DNA from: Microcoleaceae cyanobacterium UBA9251
GTDB taxonomy: Bacteria; Cyanobacteriota; Cyanobacteriia; Cyanobacteriales; Microcoleaceae
NCBI GenBank assembly: GCA_003542015.1
Contig: DPLL01000287.1
Location: 1-5,357, forward strand
Reading direction: 5' to 3'
Length of the DNA: 5,357 nt
A program made the translations under genes and the position numbers. Of the stretch, positions 1 through 4,273 are shown piece by piece; the first letter of the stretch is position 1, and every line of letters begins with the position of its first letter. Under the pieces are notes generated by a model that did not search any database, was not told the DNA's origin, and saw nothing but the letters and a program-made list of their open reading frames with translations.

Positions 1-100
1 GTCAACCCCTACTCCCCTTAATAAGGGGGGATCAGATTCTGATCTTTCGTCAACCCCTACTCCCTTGGGAAGGCGGATTTAGGGGGATCTAGACTCGACT
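1..100. repeat. Repeat-derived left edge (direct repeat plus GGGGGATC modules)
   Basis: The 16-base word GTCAACCCCTACTCCC occurs at 1-16 and again at 49-64, a 48-bp period. Each copy is followed by a G-rich module ending in GGGGGATC. Around 14-30 CCCCTTAATAAGGGG can fold into a small hairpin, and 31-45 is a near-palindrome (GATCAGATTCTGATC). The stretch 75-95 recurs in inverted orientation at 5308-5328. I see no coding frame. This looks like an intergenic dispersed repeat, and it lies directly upstream of a truncated gene. Confidence 0.6.
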
Positions 101-133
101 AAAAGCGACATTTATTATGGCTTTCAGTCTTAA

Positions 134-625
134 GTTGTCACCAATGGGCAGAGCCTGGGAACGAGAAATATATCGAAAATCAAAATACTTGACGGCGGAA
201 GACAGTATGCGGCTTTGCTGGCTCAGACGTTTGAACTTGCGCCCCGGCGTCAGGCGACGATTTTTAGCGATGTGGTGGCGGATTTTTGGGCTTTTGGGGC
301 GATCGAAACAGCTAATCGAGATGGGTTTTTGTTTGGATATCCCGATCGCACATTTCGCCCGCATCAGAATTTGACTATAGTTCAGGTGATTGTATCTTTA
401 GTAAATGGCTTGCAGTTTGTGGGCGGAAACCCCAATTCTTTGAGCGTTTATAGCGATCGATCTCTGATTCCCAGTTATGCCACCGACTTGGTGGTAAACT
501 ATCCCTGGGGCGATCGGCTTTCTCCTGCCCGCGACATCACTGAGGGCGAGATATGCGCTCTCATCTACCAAACTCTAGTAGCAACAAACCGGGCCCCGGC
601 AATTAACTCTCCTTACATCGTCTAG
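134..625 (+). pseudogene. S-layer homology (SLH) domain protein, 5'-truncated remnant
   Basis: The frame is open from 134 (after a TAA at 131-133) to the TAG at 623-625. It has no ATG or GTG start; the first usable codon is a TTG at 215, giving 136 residues. Counted from that TTG, residues 17-66 are a good SLH repeat: FSDV, FWAFGAIETAN, then GFLFGYPDRTFRP and a helix ending SLVNGL. A last repeat follows (about 79-121), and the protein ends with INSPYIV, an ending I associate with cyanobacterial SLH proteins. The frame upstream of the TTG (GGRQYAALLAQTFELAPRR) resembles the tail of a further SLH repeat whose beginning is missing. Between IPSYA and LVVNYP roughly ten residues usual in relatives seem to be lost. 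SLH repeats normally anchor proteins to the cell wall, but this piece lacks a signal peptide and a full set of repeats. I read it as a decaying 3' fragment; a short expressed protein from the TTG cannot be excluded. Confidence 0.62.
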
Positions 626-657
626 GAGACAGCGAAGACAAGGAATCAACCCATCTT

Positions 658-686
658 CCCCTCCCCCTTGTCTCCCCCACACCCCC
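658..686 (-). other. Canonical G-quadruplex motif (minus strand)
   Basis: On the plus strand four C-runs of 4, 5, 5 and 5 bases (658-661, 663-667, 674-678, 682-686) are separated by 1, 6 and 3 bases. On the minus strand this satisfies the usual G3+N1-7 quadruplex rule. It lies in the 226-bp gap between the SLH remnant and psb28, about 165 bp upstream of the psb28 start. Pattern only; function unknown. Confidence 0.6.
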
Positions 687-782
687 AACTCTCGCGCGGG
701 ACACTCACAGACACCGCCCCTACAACTCAAAACTCTTACCCTCCACGAATCCACTCCAAATTATTCCCCCACTCCCAAGTCT

Positions 783-804
783 CGATTCGCGAGTACCCGA
801 ATCG
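783..804 (+). other. Short hairpin upstream of psb28
   Basis: CGATTCG (783-789) and CGAATCG (798-804) form a perfect 7-bp stem with an 8-nt loop, followed by TTTTAT. It could be a weak terminator closing off transcription from the left, or part of the psb28 control region. A TATGAT word at 808-813 could serve as a -10 element for psb28, but I find no convincing -35. The rest of the 626-851 gap holds only the C-rich tract and no coding frame. Confidence 0.3.
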
Positions 805-823
805 TTTTATGATTAAAAATTAA

Positions 824-840
824 GCAATCTTTAAGGTTAG
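824..840. promoter_or_regulatory. Possible HigA-like operator upstream of psb28
   Basis: GCAATCT-TTA-AGGTTAG matches the second higBA operator (GTAATCT-TAA-AGGTTAC, 2053-2069) at 14 of 17 positions, with the same 7-3-7 spacing. It ends 11 bases before the psb28 ATG. The match is seen in the sequence; binding by HigA is speculation, and the AT-rich context raises the chance of coincidence. Confidence 0.25.
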
Positions 841-851
841 AGTGTCAAATT

Positions 852-1184
852 ATGGCTAAAATTCAATTTTCCCGTGGTACTGACGAAGATTCCGTGCCCG
901 AAGTGCGCCTAACCCGTTCTAAAACGGGAACTCAAGGCACTGCCACCTTTATCTTTGAAAATCCCAAATCTCTCACTACCAGTACAGAAGAAATCACTGG
1001 AATGTACATGATTGACGAAGAAGGTGAAATCATGACTCGCGAGGTTAAGGCTAAATTCATCAATGGTCAACCTGCTGGTTTGGAAGCTCTTTACCTAATA
1101 AAAAGTCCCGAAGAATGGGAGCGCTTTATGCGTTTTATGGAACGCTACTCTGAAGCAAATGGCTTAGGATTTAGCAAGGCATAA
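852..1184 (+). CDS. psb28: Photosystem II assembly factor Psb28
   Basis: The 110-residue product starts MAKIQFSRGTDEDSVPEVRLTR and matches the cyanobacterial Psb28 (formerly PsbW-like/Psb13) family in length and along its whole sequence, including TGTATFIFENP-type residues at 26-38, the MYMIDEEGEI segment at 51-60 and the C-terminal EEWERFMRFMERYSEANGLGF at about 88-107. From knowledge of the family, Psb28 is a soluble protein on the cytoplasmic face of the thylakoid. It binds CP47-containing photosystem II assembly intermediates transiently and is not part of the mature complex. There is no signal peptide or membrane segment, as expected. The ATG at 852 is the natural start; an AAGG at 833-836 is too far away to be a good Shine-Dalgarno. 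The gene appears to be transcribed alone: moaB follows after 178 bp of repeats. The stop codon is embedded in a 14-bp tandem duplication, and a sequence resembling the higBA operator lies at 824-840. Confidence 0.96.
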   Translation: MAKIQFSRGTDEDSVPEVRLTRSKTGTQGTATFIFENPKSLTTSTEEITGMYMIDEEGEIMTREVKAKFINGQPAGLEALYLIKSPEEWERFMRFMERYSEANGLGFSKA

Positions 1185-1206
1185 TTCCTAGGGCATAATT
1201 CCTAGG
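1179..1206 (+). repeat. 14-bp tandem duplication across the psb28 stop
   Basis: The unit GCATAATTCCTAGG occurs at 1179-1192 and 1193-1206. The first copy contains the last codon and the TAA stop of psb28 (GCA TAA). It is followed by GGGCAT/GGGCATAGG words up to 1227. Confidence 0.85.
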
Positions 1207-1225
1207 GCATGGGGCATAGGGCATA

Positions 1226-1354
1226 GGTTATTTGTTATTGGTTATTGGTTATTGGTTATTGGTTATTAGAACGAACAACCAACAAATAACCAATAACAAC
1301 CAACAACCAACAAATAACAAATAACGAATAACGAATAACCAGTAACCAATAACT
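1226..1354. repeat. Inverted heptanucleotide repeat arrays (GGTTATT / AATAACC)
   Basis: Six heptamers run from 1226 to 1267: five GGTTATT and one TGTTATT. The complementary heptamer AATAAC(C/A/G/T) occurs at 1285-1298, and six in-register copies or variants occupy 1313-1354, with AACAACC-type variants between. The arms can pair; the tightest hairpin is a perfect 13-bp stem, 1255-1267 with 1285-1297, around a 17-nt loop. Short tandem heptamers of this kind are known from filamentous cyanobacteria. Here they fill almost the whole psb28-moaB gap and end eight bases before the moaB ATG, so they could act as a terminator, an mRNA 3'-end stabiliser or a moaB leader structure. Confidence 0.85.
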
Positions 1355-1362
1355 TCTTCTAT

Positions 1363-1869
1363 ATGACGCAATTTCCTCACCCCGATTTATCTGAAATGAC
1401 CGTGAATTGCGCTGTCGTTACTGTTAGCGATACCCGCTCTGCGGAAACAGACAATAGCGGTGTCTTAATTAAGAAGTTGCTGAAAGATGCTGGTCATTCT
1501 GTTGTAGCTTACACAGTTATTAAAGATGATGCGGCAAAAATTATATTGCAAATGCAGGCTTTTTGTCAGCGGGAAGATGTGGATGCGATCGTTTTTAGTG
1601 GCGGAACAGGTATTTCTCCGCGAGATACTACTTATGATGTGATGGAGAGTTTGCTGGACAGGATTTTACCGGGTTTTGGGGAGATTTTTCGGTTTTTGAG
1701 CTATCAAGAAATTGGTTCGAGGGCCATCGCCTCTCGCGCTGTGGCTGGGGTGTATCAAGGTAAGTTAGTGTTTTCTCTTCCCGGTTCTAGTAATGCGGTG
1801 AAACTCGCTGTAGAAAAGTTAATTTTACCAGAGTTAGTTCATTTGGTGTGGCAGTTGCGGGGCGGGTGA
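1363..1869 (+). CDS. moaB: Molybdenum cofactor biosynthesis protein MoaB/Mog family
   Basis: The 168-residue product is a single MoCF-binding (MoaB/Mog) domain of normal length. Visible family features are the N-terminal strand NCAVVTVSDTRS (about 15-26), NSGVLIKKLLKDAGH (31-45), the molybdopterin-binding SGGTGISPRD at 79-88, GSRAIASRAVAGV at 118-130, and the SLPGSSNAVKLAV motif at 138-150. Proteins of this family bind molybdopterin, and the adenylating members (Mog type) prepare it for molybdate insertion; the exact step for cyanobacterial MoaB-like proteins is less certain. In cyanobacteria the cofactor serves enzymes such as nitrate reductase in many strains. The ATG at 1363 has no clear Shine-Dalgarno (AACTTCTTCTAT precedes it), which is common in this phylum. 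No other molybdenum cofactor gene lies in the window. Cytoplasmic; no signal peptide or membrane segment. Confidence 0.93.
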   Translation: MTQFPHPDLSEMTVNCAVVTVSDTRSAETDNSGVLIKKLLKDAGHSVVAYTVIKDDAAKIILQMQAFCQREDVDAIVFSGGTGISPRDTTYDVMESLLDRILPGFGEIFRFLSYQEIGSRAIASRAVAGVYQGKLVFSLPGSSNAVKLAVEKLILPELVHLVWQLRGG

Positions 1870-1909
1870 GGGCGGAAGTTTGGTTTTTGGGCGATCGGGC
1901 GATCGATAA

Positions 1910-1929
1910 ATCGGGCCATAAAGGCCGAT
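1910..1929 (+). terminator. GC-rich hairpin after moaB
   Basis: ATCGGgCC (1910-1917) pairs with GGCCGAT (1923-1929) around the 5-nt loop ATAAA, with one bulged G. It lies 41 bases after the moaB stop. No T-tract follows, so it is at best an imperfect intrinsic terminator. Confidence 0.3.
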
Positions 1930-2017
1930 CTCAGCCACTACGAAAACTTTTCCCTTCTCCCAGATCAAGCCGTGCTGGTAGATTGGAGCGATTTTTGATT
2001 TTCCAATTATTTAAGGC

Positions 2018-2046
2018 TTGACATCTGTAACCTCATAGGTTACAAT
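2018..2046 (+). promoter_or_regulatory. Sigma-70-type promoter of higBA
   Basis: TTGACA (2018-2023) is a perfect -35 box. A 17-bp spacer is followed by TACAAT (2041-2046), one mismatch from the -10 consensus. It lies about 100 bp upstream of higB, and transcription would start near 2053. Both operators described below overlap the promoter or the start site, so this promoter is expected to be strong and repressed by the antitoxin. Confidence 0.85.
2027..2043. promoter_or_regulatory. Palindromic operator O1 for the HigA antitoxin
   Basis: GTAACCT-CAT-AGGTTAC is a perfect 7-bp inverted repeat with a 3-bp centre. It lies inside the promoter spacer and overlaps the first three bases of the -10 box. 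A dimeric HTH repressor bound here would block RNA polymerase. HigA-type antitoxins characteristically repress their own operon at such palindromes. The assignment to this HigA is inference from position. Confidence 0.78.
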
Positions 2047-2052
2047 ATAAAA

Positions 2053-2069
2053 GTAATCTTAAAGGTTAC
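2053..2069. promoter_or_regulatory. Second operator O2 for HigA
   Basis: GTAATCT-TAA-AGGTTAC repeats O1's 7-3-7 layout with one mismatch between the half-sites. Its right half is identical to that of O1. Centre-to-centre distance from O1 is 26 bp (about 2.5 helical turns), and it begins at the predicted transcription start. Two sites suggest cooperative or graded autorepression. Confidence 0.7.
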
Positions 2070-2114
2070 AAACAATATAAATGAAAAAAATATATATTTA
2101 TAAGTGCTGATGAA

Positions 2115-2126
2115 CTGAATATTCAG
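2115..2126. other. 12-bp palindrome in the higB leader
   Basis: CTGAATATTCAG is a perfect palindrome in the leader, nine bases before the higB ribosome binding site. It does not resemble O1/O2. As RNA it would form only a small hairpin. Function unknown. Confidence 0.4.
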
Positions 2127-2149
2127 CCTAGATTGAAGGATTATTTTAC

Positions 2150-2428
2150 ATGATCAAAACTTTTAAAAGTAAAGCATTAGAAAGATTATTCAAGGAAGGT
2201 AATGCAAAAGGTATTCCTAAAGAAATTGAAAAAAAGATGAGAGTAAGACTTGAAGTAATAGATACAGCAACAACTATAGATGAGATAAACCTAACAAGCT
2301 ATCGTTTACATGAGCTTAAAGGTAATAGACAGGGAACTTGGTCAATAAGAGTATCAGGCAACTGGCGTATAACTTTTACATTTAGTGATAATAACGCATA
2401 CGATATAGATTTTGAAGATTATCATTAG
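2150..2428 (+). CDS. higB: HigB-type toxin, RelE/ParE superfamily
   Basis: The 92-residue protein has the normal HigB length and the family's pattern: MIKTFKSKALERLFKEG at the N-terminus, two helices, then SYRLHELKGNRQGTWSIRVSGNWRITFTF at 50-78 and the C-terminal DIDFEDYH (85-92). HigB toxins are ribosome-dependent mRNA endonucleases that slow translation; the conserved basic residues R67 and R73 near the C-terminal sheet fit such an activity, but the catalytic residues are not proven here. A good ribosome binding site (AAGGA, 2136-2140) stands nine bases before the ATG. higA follows after 49 bp, the toxin-first order typical of higBA. Five of its seven arginine codons are AGA and the gene is AT-rich, unlike psb28 or moaB nearby, which suggests horizontal acquisition. 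The frame is intact. Confidence 0.92.
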   Translation: MIKTFKSKALERLFKEGNAKGIPKEIEKKMRVRLEVIDTATTIDEINLTSYRLHELKGNRQGTWSIRVSGNWRITFTFSDNNAYDIDFEDYH

Positions 2429-2477
2429 ACCATAAAATAAAATCTAAAAATTCAACTTCAAGCGTAAGGAAAATTGC

Positions 2478-2789
2478 ATGAAAGACATACAAGACATTAT
2501 TCAAGGGAGGAAAGTAAGACCAGTACATCCGGGGGAGGTCATTTCAGATGTGCTTGAAGATCTTGAAATAACTCAAACCAGGTTTGCTGAGATACTTGGT
2601 GTATCCCGCCGTAGTGTCAACGAAATTGTTTTAGGTCAAAGACCAATTACTGTAGACATGGCAATTCGGATTGGGAAAGCGTTAGGGAATGGCCCTCAAC
2701 TTTGGCTCAATCTTCAGCAAAAAGTTGATATCTGGGATGCAGTGCAAAAACACAGTGAAGAGTACGAAAAAGTATCTACGGTAGCATAG
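2478..2789 (+). CDS. higA: HigA-type antitoxin, XRE-family HTH repressor
   Basis: The 103-residue protein carries the marks of the HigA/VapI-like antitoxin family: the RPVHPGEVISDVLEDL segment at 14-29, then a helix-turn-helix ITQTRFAEILGVSRRSVNEIVLGQRPIT at about 31-58, then MAIRIGKALGNGPQLWLNLQQKVDIW (61-86). Residues 42-50 (VSRRSVNEI) form the likely recognition helix. Its expected roles are to bind and neutralise the upstream toxin and, as a dimer, to repress the operon at the palindromes around 2027-2069. A ribosome binding site (AAGGA, 2466-2470) lies seven bases before the ATG. It shares the higB promoter; I see no separate promoter in the 49-bp gap. Cytoplasmic, no membrane segment. 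A 61-bp stem-loop element starts nine bases after the stop and may also serve as the operon's 3' end. Confidence 0.93.
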   Translation: MKDIQDIIQGRKVRPVHPGEVISDVLEDLEITQTRFAEILGVSRRSVNEIVLGQRPITVDMAIRIGKALGNGPQLWLNLQQKVDIWDAVQKHSEEYEKVSTVA

Positions 2790-2798
2790 TATCCAGCC

Positions 2799-2859
2799 TA
2801 GGGTGCGTCAGATCGGAAAACTTGTTTAAATCGAAAAAGTCAATGTCTGACGCACCCTA
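2799..2859. repeat. 61-bp element with perfect 14-bp inverted ends
   Basis: TAGGGTGCGTCAGA (2799-2812) and TCTGACGCACCCTA (2846-2859) are exact inverse complements around a 33-nt AT-rich centre. The GGGTGCGTCAG/CTGACGCACCC ends are a type of dispersed palindromic repeat I recognise from cyanobacterial genomes. It codes for nothing and could be a MITE-like element or a REP-like stem-loop. It lies just after the higA stop, where its strong stem could also stabilise or terminate the higBA message. Confidence 0.82.
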
Positions 2860-2949
2860 CAAATCGGGGTTAGTTATCCTCTCGATCGTCCAGCCGTTGA
2901 AACCGCGACTACACAAACCAAGTCCACTCAAGGGCGGAATAAAAGATAG

Positions 2950-2976
2950 TCGATGACACTTTTTAAGCATCATCGA
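2950..2976 (-). terminator. Weak hairpin after the methyltransferase gene
   Basis: TCGATGA (2950-2956) pairs with TCATCGA (2970-2976) across a 13-nt loop. On the minus strand this follows the methyltransferase stop by about 20 bases and is followed by CTATCTTTT, a poor T-tract. Possible terminator only. Confidence 0.3.
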
Positions 2977-2996
2977 TAGCCAACATTTTTCAAACA

Positions 2997-3944
2997 TCAA
3001 ACCAGACTATTTATGGCCTCAGCAACAACAGTTCGGTGTCTAGGAGTATTGCAAGTTATTGTCGGTGCAGCAAAACCAGAATCTACCAAAGCTTGCTCAA
3101 TATCCAACCCAAAATACTGATCCAAATAAGGCTCCGTACTCTTGAGCAAAGTCAAAATATAAGGAGGCATTTTGCGATAAATTTCAGATTTTGGATTCAT
3201 ATCCATAATAGCCAAATGTCCGCCCGTGCGAACCAAACGCCTCGCTTATCGGAATATTTCCATCGTTGCTTTCTGTGGCAATTCGTGACAAACTAGAAAG
3301 ATAGAAACTAAGTCAAAAGCATTAGCAGGTAAACCAGTAGATTCAGCAGCAGCGTGCACCCAAGTCGGAGACTTTTGATTTGATAATTCAGATTGTTTTT
3401 GTTGGGAACGGTATTGAGCAACTGCTAAAAAATAAGGCGACAAATCCACCCCAGTCATCTTCGCTTCCGGGTAAATATCCTGAAGCGCAAAGGTACTCAG
3501 GCCCACACTGCATCCCAAATCTACAATATCTTGCGGTGAAGAAGCAATTTTAGATTTGACAATTTCGTGATAACTTTCGCGGAGTTTAGCATCACCTTCG
3601 GCACCCGCTTCTGGCCAAATTCCCGCATGAACAGCGCGGGCGGCAACTTCAACTTCTGTGGCGGCTTCCCAACTCATATTACCTTTTTCGTAGGCGTGAA
3701 ATGAAGTTAGATAATATTTCGGGTAAGCAAGATTGGGATTTTGGACGCTGAGCAATTCTGCATCCCAATTCCGGGCTAAAAGTGCTTGGGCTTCCTGGCG
3801 CCAATGCACTCCTATTTTTTCGGCTCTTTTTATCATCATTTCGCGGGCTTGGTGTTTGGCGAGATTAGCCAATGGTTTGATGGAGAGTACACCATTTACT
3901 CAGCGCGATGCTAATCCTGGAGTTGTGTTAACTGCAACAGTCAT
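2997..3944 (-). pseudogene. SAM-dependent class I methyltransferase, two in-frame nonsense codons
   Basis: Reading the minus strand from the ATG at 3944-3942 gives one continuous frame of 315 codons to the TGA at 2999-2997. It is interrupted only by a TGA at codon 15 (3902-3900) and a TAA at codon 233 (3248-3246). The N-terminus reads MTVAVNTTPGLASR, stop, VNGVLSIKPLANLAKHQAR, and continues without a shift. The SAM-binding core is clear: motif I IVDLGCSVGLST at codons 140-151, the acidic strand GVDLSPYFLAVAQ at about 165-177, then ESTGLPANAFDLVSIFLVCHELP at about 201-223. After IFR, stop, the frame resumes ARRLVRTGGHLAIMDMNP, a normal post-core segment. The TAA most likely replaces a GAA (one change, plus-strand C to A at 3248). 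The longest uninterrupted piece (208 codons from a TTG at 3872) lacks the last strands. The family looks like a cyanobacterial small-molecule methyltransferase; the substrate is unknown. It converges with higBA. Confidence 0.85.
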
Positions 3945-4020
3945 ATTTTATATTTTTCTATTTTGCGCCATCTATTTTAACATATCGCCGCGATTTTATG
4001 TTATATATAATGAAACTTAA

Positions 4021-4058
4021 TTTTGTGAGGGCGCGTGAAATGTAAATGTTTTGTGAGG
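4021..4058 (+). repeat. 10-bp direct repeat, 28-bp period
   Basis: TTTTGTGAGG occurs at 4021-4030 and 4049-4058, in the AT-rich gap upstream of both the methyltransferase remnant and the hypothetical gene. The stretch 3945-4020 is very AT-rich with TA-rich words and presumably carries the former methyltransferase promoter on the minus strand; I cannot fix the boxes. Confidence 0.45.
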
Positions 4059-4075
4059 AAGATTTTTTTTAATGA

Positions 4076-4103
4076 ACCGCAGAGGCCGCAGAGAACGCAG
4101 AGT
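4076..4103 (+). repeat. CGCAGAG 9-mer repeat (dispersed intergenic type)
   Basis: CCGCAGAGG, CCGCAGAGA and ACGCAGAGT stand in tandem (4078-4104), followed by TAGAGAAGAGAG. It is preceded by a run of eight T and AATGAA. The CGCAGAG series after a T-run is a dispersed intergenic repeat type I have seen in many cyanobacterial genomes. The gene-free gap 3945-4273 otherwise shows no coding frame with a start. Confidence 0.6.
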
Positions 4104-4223
4104 TAGAGAAGAGAGAAAAGATCAGAGTGGTGCAAAACTGGTTCTGGTCGTGTAATAGTTATTTGTATCTATCTACTTCTTTCTGCGGATTTTACTCGGA
4201 ATCTGGAATGGGGTTTCCCGAAG

Positions 4224-4252
4224 TTGGAGTATTTGGAAGAACACTTTAAATT
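4224..4252 (+). promoter_or_regulatory. Candidate promoter of the conserved hypothetical gene
   Basis: TTGGAG (4224-4229), a 17-bp spacer and TAAATT (4247-4252) resemble a weak sigma-70 promoter with a very short leader to the start at 4274. The match is modest. Confidence 0.3.
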
Positions 4253-4262
4253 ACGGATATTC

Positions 4263-4267
4263 AGGAG
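4263..4267 (+). promoter_or_regulatory. Ribosome binding site that sets the start at 4274
   Basis: AGGAG at 4263-4267 stands six bases before the GTG at 4274. The in-frame TTG at 4268 directly abuts this site and could not use it, so GTG 4274 is the better start. Confidence 0.75.
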
Positions 4268-4273
4268 TTGGCT

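Noticed and set aside
117..374. 85-codon ATG frame on the plus strand (MAFSLKLSPMGRAWERE...)
   Set aside because: It overlaps the SLH remnant in another frame; the SLH frame shows clear family features, while this one has none.
1226..1354. Possible CRISPR array
   Set aside because: Seven-base tandem units with no unique spacers of 30-40 bases; this is a simple heptamer repeat.
2081..2110. Nine-codon open frame in the higB leader as a gene
   Set aside because: No ribosome binding site, very AT-rich, and short enough to arise by chance; mentioned only as part of the leader.
3000..3944. Programmed recoding or an alternative genetic code explaining the methyltransferase stops
   Set aside because: The two stops differ (TGA and TAA), and TGA and TAA both end other intact genes in the window, so loss by nonsense mutation or sequence error is simpler.
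3733..4020. Plus-strand frame of 95 codons opposite the methyltransferase 5' end
   Set aside because: Antisense to family-like methyltransferase sequence. Its hydrophobic tail comes from the AT-rich upstream DNA.
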